A stretch of 64,000 nt of DNA from Lytechinus variegatus (GCF_018143015.1 NC_054747.1:391407-455406), one strand, 5' to 3'. Shown: positions 11,045 through 22,489, counted from the first letter of the stretch. Notes: generated from the letters alone by a model not told the origin. A program made the numbers and translations.

Positions 11045-11240
11045 GGCGGTGGAAGCGGGGGGACGGGGGGGGGGACGGTTCCCCCCCCCCCCTAAAATTG
11101 TTGTTGATGACCTTTTTTTTTTTTTGCTTGTCAATTTATTTTCCTACGTCCCCCTAAAATTTTGGGGTTGAGAACCTTTTTTTTTTGCTTGTCAATTTTT
11201 TTGTTGTTGTCCCCTCCTAAAATTTTTGGCTTCCGCCGCC
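11045..11240. mobile_element. MITE-like unit with GGCGGTGGAAGC ends
   Basis: GGCGGTGGAAGC at 11045 and GCTTCCGCCGCC at 11229-11240 are inverted. The interior repeats CCCCCTAAAATTTT and TTTTTTTGCTTGTCAA, with G- and C-runs that are prone to sequencing error. Confidence 0.5.
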
Positions 11241-11267
11241 AATGATACTGTGTACAACTGCTGGAAT

Positions 11268-12031
11268 CCTGGGGTGGTATTCTGTAACTCTGTCATAACT
11301 TTTGTCATAAATTCTGTCATTTCTCTCCGAGATGTGACACCGTTATGATTGTCACAAATCGGTATTCTGAACATTGTCTTTTACCTGTCATATCTCTCAA
11401 AGTTCCCACCCATCTTTTCGGAAGCAAACCAATCAAAATCATCGTTAGTTCCCAGTTGGAGCCCTTCTAGCCAATAGGAAAGCCCCGTGGCAAGTAGGGT
11501 GTATCCCTAAAACAGTTGCTGGCATCGCGCAACTACTCGTATATTGATGCGGTTGATTACAAAGAGAGACAGGGAGCTGTGAAGAATTTTAGAGGAGAAG
11601 TATAAAAGTAAGGAAAACAGAGATAAAAAGGAGGAATAAATATGTAGGACCTAACTAATTGTAGCAGGAAAAAATAATTTTTAAAATTGTCATGGAAGAT
11701 GAGTGAAACTAATACCACAATCTAATCTAAATAATATAATTGTTTGCTTGATATTCAGTCGGCAGGGTATCGGGATATCTGGTACTAAAAGATATGAAAA
11801 AAATTATGACTGCTACCCCCCTGTCATAACTTTTGTCATATCTTTTGCTTGTATAAAAGGATTACGCGCATTTAAAGCTGCGTATTTTTGCTGCGCGCTA
11901 AAGAGAAGAGACAAAATTTACGACAATTTTTGTGACAAAAGTTATGACATCCACCAGAATACCGATTTTGTGATATCTCTGAGATAAGATAAAATATGGA
12001 GAAAAGACAATGTTCAGAATACCGCCCCTGG
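11268..12031. mobile_element. Foldback MITE, ~760 bp
   Basis: CCTGGGGTGGTATTCTG at the left and CAGAATACCGCCCCTGG at the right are inverted; a second inner pair involves TGTCATAACTTTTGTCA and its complement near 11930-11955. No coding frame. Confidence 0.65.
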
Positions 12032-12506
12032 AAGTTGCCTATCTTTGTGCTTGGAATAGAAAATGGGATGGTAAACGATGTAGTTTGAACAAAGTAGATC
12101 AACACCTTATTCATAACAATACAGCAAACAATCACCGTGTTCACTCAGCGACGTACCAGGATTTCAATCACCTGGACATTGAAGTAGTTCAAATATAATC
12201 CAATGAAATTAACACCAAATTGTCTATATGTATGAATATAAAACCATGTGCCATTTGGCTTTGGATAAAAATGTGTAATTGTAGAGAAATATCGGGTATT
12301 TCTTCCGAGCAATATCAATGCAATGTCCCACATATGCCTTTCTGTGTGAAAAGGTTATCAACAGAGTTATCGGGTTTTAACTTAGATTTCATCGATTCAC
12401 AATAATAGGATCACATTAATGCACCAGATGTAGATTAATAATAATGTTGTGACCATTAAACTTTATTTGAAATACTTTGTCTTGAAACAATCGTTTCATG
12501 CAACTA
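12032..12506. other. Non-coding, nothing recognised
   Basis: No supported gene, tandem repeat or inverted end. Confidence 0.4.
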
Positions 12507-12721
12507 CACTCTAAAAACAAATCAGTCAAAAATGACTAGTTAATAGGATCAGCTGGGTGCAACTGTTATTCTAGTCATATTTGACTGTTTTGTAGTCATA
12601 TTTTGCTAGAAAAGAGTTATTTCTGACTAGAATATATATCAGAAATGTAAATATCAGTGATTACCAGTTGCTCCCAGCTGACTTCTGGTCTAGTCAATTT
12701 GACTGATTTGTTTTAAGAGTG
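12507..12721. mobile_element. TA-flanked MITE with ACACTCT ends
   Basis: CACTCTAAAAACAAATCAG at the left and CTGATTTGTTTTAAGAGTG at the right are inverted; TA lies at both borders. The inner part repeats the TAGTCA/TGACTA motif several times. Confidence 0.7.
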
Positions 12722-13371
12722 TACCATATTTTACAGTTAAGCAATTCCTATTTCCCGATATTTAGAAATAAAATTCTTCATATCAATAATATCTTGGTGT
12801 ATAATATCGTACAATAAGATTAAATCAATTTATCACATGAATAATATATAATTTAAAGCATTGATAACAAGAGGGGGGGGGGGGGGGGTTAAGTAAAATA
12901 AGTTCGATTTTGTAGATGACATTGCATGCTTTCTAGTATGTCATGTCGATTTTTAGTAAGTCATAGATGCTGGTTCTAAAAATAGCCGTGACACACTGCT
13001 AACATTCCAAACCTTTATTGACAAGATTCGAGCATTTCCATTGGTTAGTATTCTGCCCGAATAACAAAGGCTTTTTCATAGCTGCGTGTATTTAAGGTGA
13101 AAGCATAATTATTACAAGATCATCTGCATTAACGGGATAAGATTCAACCACCACTTGTCGTGAATTTCTCTCATTTCTTGTTTTCTTTTAAGGGAGCAGT
13201 TTTTCAAGATTCAGGTGGGTACTTAAATTTAACAACAAGGATCTTAGGTAGAAATACATGGATATATACACTACGATAGAAAGTGTTTGAAATCATTTTG
13301 CAGGGCGAGGACAACCGCTGATACAAACGGAAATTGTTTTTGAGAAACTAGGTCTTTTCTATTGTATATAC

Positions 13372-13374
<3 letters not shown>
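12722..13374. other. Upstream flank of the Ly6-like gene
   Basis: No repeat family recognised apart from an 18-base G-run at about 12871-12888. It may contain the promoter and first non-coding exon of the Ly6-like gene (see 13089). Confidence 0.35.
13089..13214 (+). promoter_or_regulatory. Possible TATA-like box and 5' non-coding exon of the Ly6-like gene
   Basis: TATTTAAGG at 13089-13097 is TATA-like, and a consensus-like donor (CAG then GTGGGT) follows at 13214/13215. A separate non-coding first exon is likely because the coding start at 14900 lies only two bases after a clean acceptor (T-rich tract then TAG). The pairing of this donor with that acceptor is inference only. Confidence 0.2.

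Positions 13375-13413
<39 letters not shown>
13375..13413 (+). repeat. (TA)n microsatellite
   Basis: About 19 TA units immediately before a mariner-type end. Confidence 0.9.
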
Positions 13414-13414
<1 letters not shown>

Positions 13415-13421
13415 GTATATA

Positions 13422-13955
13422 CAGTGCGTCCCAGAATAAACGAAACCGAGATTTAGCGATCATTTATCATAACTTAATCATAAATAGAATAGACAAATGA
13501 CCTACCAATTTAAAGCTTAGAATCTCCTCTTTCATCTGATATTACTAAGGTTATTTCTTATTCACGCATGAGTGAGCAAAAACAATTTGAAGAAAGGATA
13601 CCAAAAACTCATTTGGCGGGGGTTATCTGGGTTTCAAAAAGAAAACCCCATTTCTGAAAAGTTCAGTACCAAAATTACAAAAAATGGTCAAGAAATAAAA
13701 AAATTCTGTTCATTTGAAATAAGGCTTGTATTTCCATAATTTCATGAGATAAACGTGTTTTCACCGGTTTCCCACAGAAGCTTTGCATGGTGAACAAAAG
13801 ATTTAATGCATGGCTGATCGTCAACAAAACAGAGTGTCGAGAGATTTTGAAAGCCATCCTGGAGAACCTCTTCATTTTATGAAATTATTGAAATTCAAGC
13901 CTTATTTCAAATGACCAGAACTTTGTTATTTCGTGACCATTTTCTGTAATTTAGA
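13422..13955 (+). mobile_element. Tc1/mariner-like foldback element (family A), copy 2
   Basis: Starts CAGTGCGTCCC after TA. The interior is palindromic: AAAATGGTCAAGAAATAA and AAGGCTTGTATTTCC near 13680-13740 reappear inverted near 13880-13945. The right arm stops where family-C sequence begins, so the copy is truncated. Confidence 0.65.
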
Positions 13956-14150
13956 TCGCCGGCACAGATAGGCACACCTGGGACAGTGTATTATTATTGC
14001 TGGAATATAGACCCGACGGAAGTGACCGAATCCACGCTTATTTTGCTTATTTTTCAGCAATTACACAATTTCTTCCAGAATCATTTGGCACATATTTTTT
14101 TATTCATACAAACAGACTCTTGGGTGGTCATTACATTAGATTCTGTAATA
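13956..14150 (+). mobile_element. Partial copy of TTAA-type MITE (family C)
   Basis: Strongly similar to the middle of 42671-43064 (GACAGTGTATTATTATTGC, GACCCGACGGAAGTGAC and TTACACAATTTCTTCCAGAA blocks). Neither end of the family is present. Confidence 0.65.
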
Positions 14151-14879
14151 CGATTGAGGGATAATGACGCCAGACGGACATGTCGCTTCTGGAGAACTGA
14201 GTATGCATGTATTTAGATATTAATGTTTATATACGAAGAGAAAAAGGGAGACATGTAAAAAAAAAGCATTTATTCATTTGATTTGACTCAGATACACATT
14301 TATGTGCGTGTGGGAGGTTGCTAAATTTATGTGACTTTGGTAATCTACTTTAATTAATTTTAGAGTTTAGTTGATCAACAGAGATGATTCTTTCGTGTCT
14401 TTTATTTTATTATCGCCGAAAGTGTAGCTCACCCATTTATTTGCCCCACTGTTTCGCTACTCCGTGTTCTTTTCAATGATAAACTGTTTATTCCAACAGA
14501 AATGTAACTCAGGGTCACCTCCCAACACGCTTTCTAAAGTGAGGAAATGAAAATATTGTTTGTCTGATATAGAAGAGTGCAAATATTCTATGAAAAGAAC
14601 GTCAATTAACCCTTACTGATTTTTTTCTTGTAGTATTTCTACTTTGAACGTATCACCATATTGCTTTTGAAATGTACTTGCCCAACTGTATACATGCTTT
14701 GACGCGCTAATTTACCAAAAATTGCTTTCTATACATTTTTTAAAAATACAATTTATAACAAAGGCATCAAAGTTGTTGCATATCTCACTAAATATGTAAC
14801 AACTATATAATGGAACTGCGAACTACCAGCACAGACGAACCTATCGTTTGATTACATTTATTGATATGCTTCTTTTTTC
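14151..14879. other. Non-coding flank or 5' intron
   Basis: No gene or repeat recognised; if the gene has an upstream non-coding exon this is intron. Confidence 0.35.
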
Positions 14880-14899
14880 TCTCTTCCTTTTTTTTAGCC

Positions 14900-14951
14900 A
14901 TGAAATATTTCATTGGACTATTCCTTCTTTCCTGCCTTTGTTTTGAAATAG
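14900..14951 (+). CDS. Ly6-like gene, exon 1 (signal peptide)
   Basis: Encodes MKYFIGLFLLSCLCFEI and the first base of a glycine codon; donor GTAAGT follows directly. The core is strongly hydrophobic. A T-rich tract and TAG acceptor at 14888-14897 precede it. Confidence 0.85.
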
Positions 14952-17900
14952 GTAAGTTGCATCGCTTAATATTTGAACGGTTGAATATTAAAAAGGTTCT
15001 TCAATGAAATCCAATATCATTAAATGTTATAACAGCAAAAGATCATTGAACACAAAGTGTCTTGCTTGCTTCAAATTCTAACATCAAATTTAAATTAAAC
15101 ACACTCGTCTGGTGGAAGGTTAAACAAATGTCCTGCGAACGGTGTGGTTTTGCACACACACGCACCCCTACACACAAACTCACTTTTATACACACACACA
15201 CACCCTCAGATGTAGTTTGAGAGAACGCGCGCGGCCAAGTACCACGTGACGTATACGGTACGTGCATAAACGATAGCAAGAACGCTATCTGCCGAAAGTA
15301 AAATTGGTACTGAATCCGCCGGAGTTGGAACACAGTATGCCAACGGATTGTGTGCCTAGTGCGGTATCTCCCAGGCACAGGATACGCCGATATACCAGCC
15401 TGCCTATTGTAACGTTTAAATTATTAGCGAGTTTTGTATCCTCTGAAGTTCATACGAGTGTTTTATAAGTTGCATTATTATGATTTTATAGTCAAATCAT
15501 TTGGGCTATAAAAAATCATTAGTTACTTCATTATAATATAATAATAAATAGATTACATAAATTACTTCATAAAAACACTCTTTGGGCAAATCTTGTAAAA
15601 CTGGATAATGTGAAAAAATGGATTAATAATTAATTCATGTGCTGCGTTCTATTCGAAAACCAAATTGCTAGATATCTATGATATACGTATCTATACTATT
15701 GGCCAACAGGACAGGGTGGTCACATCTGAGTGCATATGCGAGCAGCGAGCTAGTAATCGCAATGGATCATGAACAAGAAGAAAGACCCATATACCCGCCA
15801 ATCATCAGGTCTAAAATTAGGCCAAAGCCGCTGTTCATGCTGGTTTGCAAATTTTCGGCGAAGACCTTGCTTGTACTTGTTATTTGCCTCTAAACATATA
15901 AGGTCACTTGACAATACATTATCCTGTTCGATACACATGATCTTGGATGACACATTCTGCATTGTAATCCATAAAAATAATAATGGGACGTATTTCATGC
16001 CAACATGGACGATGCACTTGACGGCAACCTAACATGAGCGTTGCTAGTTATGTTTGAAACACCTTAAAACCCTTTTACGATTGATCCCCGATCAGATTGT
16101 GGCAGCCTGCAATTTTACCCCCCCCCCGATTTCAAACGATGTCTTGCGAGCATTCGCATTCGTTTTATATACGTCGAACGCAAGGTTGTCGTGACTGGTC
16201 GCATCTGAACTTCGAACTGTTCCAAATCCAGACACGATAGAATGCGGACAATTCATTGGATTCGTTTAAATCCCGCACGAAAAGTGCACAATTTCCACTC
16301 CCTGGGGAGCATTCCTTGCATTAATCGCAGCCTGATTATGGCGCTGGCAAATTCAAACCTACAATGTCTTTGCACCATACCGGGTACCCATTTAGCACCC
16401 TGGTCGACAGTGGCAAAGTGTGGATTAACGCCTTGCCAAAGGACGCTTGGCCGCGGTGGGAATCGAACACACGAGCCTCTGTTTACAAGGCGAGAGTCAG
16501 AACCACTTCATCACGGCTCTTTCACGAATCATACTTTAAGTGTGTGTATATGTCAATCAAGTTTATTGTTATATATGCTTTTTAAATCCCCAATGACTTT
16601 TTGTTCTCTCTCTCTAAGGTCATGCCCTCAAATGCTACACGTGTGGCTCTTTCAAATACCAAACAGTCGATGCGGGTAATTGCGGGGATGCTCTCTCTGA
16701 AGTCGAATGTGAAGTCAATAAAACTAGGTGTGCAGAAGTAGAACTTGGAGGTAAATAAAAGAGATAGAATCCTGTGCATTGCAAAAAATCCGGTGTTGAT
16801 TTAACACGAGCCAGTAATCTATATATGTCCACACCAGAGAAGTGTTTAAACAACACCAGTCTGGTTTTGGTCTAACACCAGATAGATATTTATACAACAC
16901 CAATTGGTATTTAAAATAGCATCAGTTTGATTCCAAACTGGTATTGTTTCAATACTTCTCTGGCGTTGACATATATAGATTCAACACCGGAGTTTTTGCA
17001 GTGTAGGCCAACACGTTTAGTATCATTTGTATCGATTATTTGTCTACTCCTTTTTAAATAATTTATTGTCAATTGTTTTAGTACTGAAAATTATGTCAAT
17101 TTATACAGTGCGCATCAAAAAGTTAACATTTTGAAAAAGCCCTGGGAATTAAAAAACATGTGGGAAATTTCGTCACACGTAATCTTAGGTTTGGGTCTCA
17201 TCTATCCAATGAAAGTAAAAGTTTTGACAGAATGTTAGACTTGAGTGTCCACTGTCCATTTTTGTAAAGCTCGAAGAAATCTGTTTGCGCAGAAATGCTA
17301 TTCACGCTGTGTCAAGGAGAAAGGGCGAATCAAATCTACCTTGCGAAACATTTCTCATACATTTCCCTTGCGCTTTTAGTAAATTGAAATAAAACAGATA
17401 CATTCAAGCATTTTGTAACAATTTTGCCACCCAAATTGAAATTTCAACACTTAGTAAGTACAACCTTCACCCCTTTTGTGTCAGCTCGATCTGAGGAAAT
17501 AACTAAATCTAAACAAGAGTTCACATCAGACATCTCCAGCATTTTCTCATTAAGTTTTTTTTTAATTATTTAAAGCGGATTTACATTTCATTTTTTATTT
17601 AATACTTGTTTCTCCACACCTTTTCCAAGCTTGACAATGATTAACAAAATGAAAATCAAGCCTAAGCCATTTCATTTAAATCACTGCTCGATGTAAAACA
17701 AATATCGTCACGATAGCCTTGATGTTTGGGGGAGTGGGGTGGGGCGCAATGCACTCTTCGAAGTGTTTTGGGCAAATAAACAAGTTAAAAATGTAAAATA
17801 CATCTTTAAATCAATTTTACTAGCTAAATCCAACGTGTTCTTCATGATTACGATCTCCTTTTATTCGCATATACATTTCAAAGTTCTGCGCAAATCATTT

Positions 17901-20299
17901 TTCTCTAACTTCTCAAGAGTAAGTGGTGCTTACTCAAGCGGAAATATTTTTCGACAGTTATATCGTCAATTGCTTAAATGGATCTATACCAATGTTAAAA
18001 TGTGGAAAGAAATCTTCAGGATATTACAAATGTATAATTTTACCGGATTTTCTCTAAGTCTAAACTTTTTTTTGATACGCACTGTATGAGGCAGTTACTA
18101 TGTGCATATACTCAACCGTGCTTTGATACTTGGTATCATATTATTACCCCGGCTGTAGCTAAGCCGCCATATTAATCATGTTAATAGGCGCAAAAGCGTT
18201 CAAGGATTAAATCCTACCGGGTCCCCATTCATCTCACCTGGGTCGAGTGCAGCACAATGTAGATACATTTCTTGCCGAAGGAAACAACGCCATGGCTGGG
18301 ACTCGAACCCATGACCCTCTGTTTCAAAGTCTGGAGACTTTGCCAAAGCATAATGATAAAATGAAAAAAACAATTTTTTTTATACCTGTATGTACATATT
18401 CAATACAGATAATGCCACAAGCACCAGTAATATGATATTTTGACCCCCCCCCCTCGTTAAGAAAGTATGAGTTTTTGTAGGGGATTTTTTTTCGGAGTAT
18501 ATGTATGCATCTGTCAATTTTTATTTGCATGTAGTATGCCACCCCATGAAAGGTTTGAATATAAAACATTTTCAGTCCATGCTTAGATTCGCATTAGCTG
18601 ATTGGTGAGATACGTGTCTCTGCATGAATTCCTTAAAACATGAATTAACTTGTCCTTTTTTTTGGTCTGAATATCAATAATTTTCAGCTCGCGATTCGCG
18701 CTCGCATCATTTGGTTAGTGAAATACGTATTGTCTTAATAGATATCCACAAACAAGCCTTAGAATGCCCTATTCAGGTCTGAATGTGAACAAAAAAATCA
18801 GCGTGCGCTTTGCGCTCGTAATATTTGATTTGTGAGATACGTATCATGTTCATGATTACAATACTACAAAAAGTGCTCCATGTGTTTCTAAGATGTAATT
18901 AAAAAAATAAACAAATAAATAATAAGATAAAATCAGCATTTGCTTGGCGGTCGCATGAAATGGTCAAAGTGGGATATGACTCTTTATGATTTCCTGAAAA
19001 ATAGTCTTTAAATGTCCCAGTTTGTGGTCAATGCATACACAAATTTCAGCTTGCGCTCAGCTCTTACATTATTTGTTTAGTCCATAAAATGCGTATAACG
19101 CCCTTTTTTAAAGGACAAGTCCACTGCAAAGAAAAACGTTGATACGAATAAAAAAAATCCAACAAACATAACACTGAAAATTTCATCAAAGTCGGATGTA
19201 AAAAAAGAAAGTTATGACATTTAAATTTTCGCTTAATTTCACAAAACAGTTGTTTGCTCATCCAATGAGGAGACTGATGACGTCATCCACTCACTTTTTC
19301 TTTTGTATTCAATTACATGAAATATGAAATATTCTAATTTTCTCCTCATTGCCAAGTAAAAAACGACTAATTCCTCACTGAACATGCGGAATATTGTATA
19401 ATTCAAACAATAAAAACAAAAGAAATAGTAAGTGAGGGACATCATCAACTATGTCATTTGCATTTTCATTTTTTTATTTTACATCCAATTTTGATGAAAT
19501 TTTCAGTGTTGTGCTAATATGATTTTCTATATTTATTCAAATCAACATTTTTCTGGGGTGGACTTGACCTTTAAAGTCTGAATTTAAAAAAATGTTTAGC
19601 TCGCGCTTCCCGCTTGCTTTATTTGATTAGTGAGATACATTATCATTTTGAAGGCACGGTCCTTAAAATGTATCTATACATGTATGAGGTCAATATAACA
19701 GGCTATTGAACCCACTGAAAGACCTTTTTTCTGGCTGGGGCCCCCAAGTGCGTGACCCACGATACGCCACTGCAATCACGGTCGAAAGCAAATAGTAAAT
19801 AAGCATATACATCAAACACGTTCTTTTGGGGGATTTTGTATGTATAGATGTAAAATGAAATGTGAAGGCTGAGAGTAGATTCTCGATGTGTTAATCTTGT
19901 TTGTAGCATATCAATAGGCCTATATATAAACTTCTTTTCGATACCCATTTCCTACTCCCATTTAACTTTATAAATGCAGGGAATCTGGTAGGCAGTACGA
20001 CTGAGAAATTTACGTTCTCTCTCCGCGGTTGCACGGAGGTTGAAGCTACGACCAGTGAGGCAGGATGTACCAGTGAGTCAGACAAGGCTAATGAAATAAT
20101 TGCCGATGTTGGCTTTGTCGACGGGGGCTACGGCAATGCTCAATTTCAGTTGTTTAAGCAGTTAGCGGGGGACACGTACGCTGATGTGGATGCATGCACT
20201 TGTAGCGAAGATAACTGCAATAGCGCTGGTTTCATTCAGGCGAGTGTTGCCATAGTGTGTGCGTCTCTTGTGATGTCTACCCTTGTTGGGTTCTTGTAG
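14900..20299 (+). CDS. Ly6/uPAR-type GPI-anchored three-finger protein, complete coding span (3 exons)
   Basis: Coding exons 14900-14951, 16619-16750 and 19980-20299 (52, 132 and 320 nt) join in phase 1 at both introns to give 167 residues. The order is signal peptide (residues 1-20, ending IGHA), a cysteine-rich ectodomain opening LKCYTCG and closing CTCSEDNCN, and a hydrophobic C-terminal tail. Ten ectodomain cysteines lie at 23, 26, 39, 48, 55, 79, 91, 134, 136 and 141; the CxxC start and final CN are hallmarks of the LU (Ly6/uPAR) fold. The family covers secreted or GPI-linked receptors and modulators outside the cell; no ligand can be inferred. The spacing between the seventh and eighth cysteines is longer than in a typical ~75-residue LU domain, so it is a divergent member. 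Introns are full of MITEs and SINEs. All splice sites are GT-AG. The ATG follows an acceptor by two bases, so the 5' UTR is probably spliced. I am confident of the gene, less of its relatives. Confidence 0.85.
14952..16300 (+). other. Ly6-like intron 1, proximal part
   Basis: Contains CA-rich microsatellite stretches at about 15155-15205 and otherwise sequence I cannot assign. Short open frames across it lack coding character. Confidence 0.5.
16300..16530 (-). mobile_element. tRNA-derived SINE, diverged copy
   Basis: On the minus strand a tRNA-like head runs from about 16525 (GTGATGAAGTGGTTCTGACT as A-box region) to a B-box-like GTTCGATTCCCAC at about 16455. The body is GGCAAGGCGTTAATCC-like sequence and GGTACCCGG, related to the SINE copies at 18140 and 56420. 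Confidence 0.6.
16619..16750 (+). CDS. Ly6-like gene, exon 2 (first fingers of the LU domain)
   Basis: Acceptor TCTCTCTCTAAG; donor GTAAAT. Encodes residues 18-61, including the LKCYTCG start, cysteines 39, 48 and 55, and an N-glycosylation sequon NKT at residue 51. Confidence 0.85.
16776..17003. mobile_element. Palindromic MITE in Ly6-like intron 2
   Basis: GCAAAAAATCCGGTGTTGA at the left and TCAACACCGGAGTTTTTGC at the right are inverted; the arms continue through ATCTATATATGTC. Ends just 25 bp downstream of exon 2. Confidence 0.7.
17107..18087. mobile_element. Tc1/mariner-like element (family D) in Ly6-like intron 2
   Basis: TACAGTGCGCATCAAAAAG at the left and TTTTTTGATACGCACTGTA at the right, with TA on both sides. 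Its ends closely match those of the larger element at 33225-34645, so both probably used the same transposase. No transposase frame survives. Confidence 0.65.
18140..18355 (-). mobile_element. tRNA-derived SINE
   Basis: Minus strand: tRNA-like head with B box GGGTTCGAGTCCC at about 18299-18311, followed by CAGCCATGGCGTTGTTTCC, GCACTCGACCCAGGTGA and GGACCCGGTAGG. Same family as 56420-56705 and 16300-16530. Confidence 0.7.
18680..19650 (+). repeat. Divergent tandem repeat 'AGCTCGCG...TTTGATTAGTGAGATACGTAT'
   Basis: Blocks near 18686, 18797, 18931, 19047 and 19597 share a GC-rich CTCGCGCT core, ATTTGATTAGTGAGATACG and a following ~70-bp spacer. The unit is roughly 115-130 bp, and the array is split by the MITE at 19108. 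Confidence 0.6.
19108..19574. mobile_element. TTAA-type palindromic MITE (family B), full copy
   Basis: TTAA at 19108-19111 and 19571-19574 frames the inverted ends AGGACAAGTCCAC and GTGGACTTGACCT. Inner arms include AAAATTTCATCAAAGTCGGA and its inverse. TTAA targets are typical of piggyBac-type elements. Confidence 0.75.
19980..20299 (+). CDS. Ly6-like gene, exon 3 (end of LU domain, GPI tail, stop)
   Basis: Acceptor AAATGCAG; stop TAG at 20297-20299. Encodes residues 62-167. The C-terminus places small residues N142-S-A-G as a probable GPI attachment region, then an ~20-residue hydrophobic tail (IQASVAIVCASLVMST) ending GFL, without a cytoplasmic basic segment. Confidence 0.85.
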
Positions 20300-20490
20300 A
20301 AAAAGAACGTTTCGGGTATTTTTATTACTATTACTATTTCATCAGTAACTCGCGTATTCTTTTCAAATAATCGAAATCAATAGAGTTAGAATTGTAAGTA
20401 TAACCAGCATGTTGTGTCTCCGTTTTTTTTTTTTGGTTACATATTTTCCTTTCACTTTACGATGAACGAATAAATAAGAGTCAAATTTTG
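20300..20490 (+). promoter_or_regulatory. Ly6-like 3' UTR with polyadenylation signal
   Basis: AATAAA at 20469-20474, 170 bp past the stop codon, with no closer canonical signal. The sequence is unique so far as I can see. Confidence 0.55.
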
Positions 20491-20930
20491 TATTATAAAA
20501 TAAGGTTTATGATCATAATTATTGAAGAATCTTTACCTGTAGATTGGGAGAATATCATTAATTTGAAGAAAATCCATATTTTCTTTATAATATTGAAACG
20601 TGCGGAAGTGTGGCAGTTCTTTTTTTCTTCTGAAATCAATATTTATCACTTGAACGTCAATAACAATTATGTATTTAGAATAATCGTGAATATTAGTAAC
20701 AGTGATACAATAAGATATCTGAATAGGCATATCAGTAGGACTAAGGTGAATATTAGTTATGTCAACTATTTTTTAGATAGTAATTTTGTATGCTTTATCG
20801 TATTCATGGTATTTGTGCTGAGTAATGTAGTTTGAACTACAGTTCGCATTGAACATATATAACCAAAGTAGCAACGTTGTTACGAAACAAAATAATTGTT
20901 GATTCCCAGATCAGAGACGATTTGGGGGGG
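20491..20930. other. AT-rich non-coding DNA
   Basis: A 115-codon open frame here is Ile/Asn/Phe-rich and matches nothing; I read it as chance in AT-rich DNA. Confidence 0.5.
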
Positions 20931-20937
20931 GGGAGGG

Positions 20938-21262
20938 GTGTTGCACCCACAAATGTAATAACGCCCACAAATGTAATAACACTTTACCCACAAATGTAAT
21001 AATTTTTGATCACCCACAAATGTAATAATGACTTTACCCACAAATGTAATAAATTTGAAGGGATTTTTGGCAAATCCGTACTAAACTAAAATCCTATAGT
21101 AATGCGTTCATAAAGCACAAAAGTGCAAAGTCTTTTTTTTTCAGACCGGGTTAATAAAACATCAAAGTACAAGTCCAAAGTCTTTCTTCCAGACCCGGTT
21201 GTTTCAAAAATTATAATATAAATCCAGGGTCTTTTTTCCAGACCCGGTTGTTTAAAAAAATA
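20938..21262 (-). repeat. Inverted short copy of the minisatellite composite
   Basis: Starts GTTGCACCCACAAATGTAAT and holds five units of the CCCACAAATGTAATAA array. Then comes GGGATTTTTGGCAAATCCGT, as in 10650-10676 inverted, and three inverted copies of the GGGTCTGGA minisatellite unit. It is the reverse complement of the junction 10480-10918 with fewer units. Confidence 0.85.
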
Positions 21263-21877
21263 TTTTCTTTAGAAATAAAAGACTTCTTGCTCAGAAATAA
21301 CCTTGTTTACAACTTTATGATTATTTTAGGTTTATATTTGTAATAATTTGCACTGTTCGGGTATAGATAGTAGTTGCAATGTACATCGTTTTAGCTGAAA
21401 AAAACAAATTTTGTGATTTTAACTTTTTTGTTTATAATTAAGATTAGAATTAACAATTTGACAAGCTCCCTCCTAGACCGTGGAGCATACTTGGTTTTCA
21501 TGCTCGATTATGAGCCAGGCGGTAAGAGATTACCGTACGAAATTCTATCCAATTTTCAGGGATGCCAGTTTTCAAACAAACGCCTGAATTCAGGCTCTGG
21601 CAATTTATTTTCAGGCCATAGTTTTAGCATCTGTGTGTTTAAAAAAGTATTATATTCTAGGTAATTTTCAGGCCCTCTGATTAATTCCAACTGGAATTCC
21701 TAAATTTTTATTGGAACCTGCTGCAGCATGATAAGCAAGATTTTTTTTAAAATCAAATTTATACATGATTAAAAATGGTTGCTGTCCAGCCTGTCATTAT
21801 TCCGCTGTACGGTACTCAGCTATGAGAGTGCATGGTCGGAAATGCAGAAGTACGAAAGTGTTTGAAATAACTGATCC
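21263..21877. other. Non-coding, nothing recognised
   Basis: Contains a short duplicated motif (TTTTCAGG near 21555, 21606, 21666) but no gene. Confidence 0.4.
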
Positions 21878-22481
21878 TTAAAGGGGAAACCAACCCAAAT
21901 AAAAACTTGTTTTTATAAGAAAAATAAAAAAAAATCAGACAAGTTGATAGGTGAAAGTTTGAACACTATTGGACAAACAACAAGAAAGTTATGAATTTTT
22001 AAGAGTTTGAATATTGGTAATCACTATACTCATGGAGACTTCAAATTGGCCGCATATGGGATGTCATAGTGATGTAAAGCAAGGACTACTCTTCCACGTA
22101 CTCCAATACATACTATGGCTGAAATGTCATTTTTCCCAAAAGTTTATTTCAAATTATATTTTTCTTTCATGGTGACATTAAACAATATACTACCTGGATT
22201 GAATTTAGATTACTGCCCAAGGGAAATGGGTACTTAGGAGAAAACCACAAATCCCTGATAATAAAGTACATGGCCTATGGGCAAGTTGTCCTTGCCCCTT
22301 GTCATAATTTACTTACCTAGTTGGCAATTTGAAATCTACATACTATTAGTGATCTCAAATTTAAAGCAGCTATAATTTTTTATTGCTTGCCCGATTTCTT
22401 TCAAAGACTCACCATTCTGTTCACTTTATTTTTCTCATTCCCAACACAAGATTTTATGGCCAAGGCTGGATTCCCCTTTAA
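21878..22481. mobile_element. TTAA-type MITE with AGGGGAAACC ends
   Basis: TTAA borders at 21878 and 22478 enclose AAGGGGAAACCAACCC and its imperfect inverse GGCTGGATTCCCCTT. About 600 bp, no coding frame. Confidence 0.65.
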
Positions 22482-22489
22482 TATTGAAG

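Noticed and set aside
15043..15378. 111-codon minus-strand frame opposite Ly6 intron 1
   Set aside because: Covers a CA microsatellite; composition and lack of splice context argue against a gene.
20488..20835. 115-codon + strand frame after the Ly6-like gene
   Set aside because: Ile/Asn/Phe-rich composition of AT-rich DNA, no domain, no splice or UTR context.
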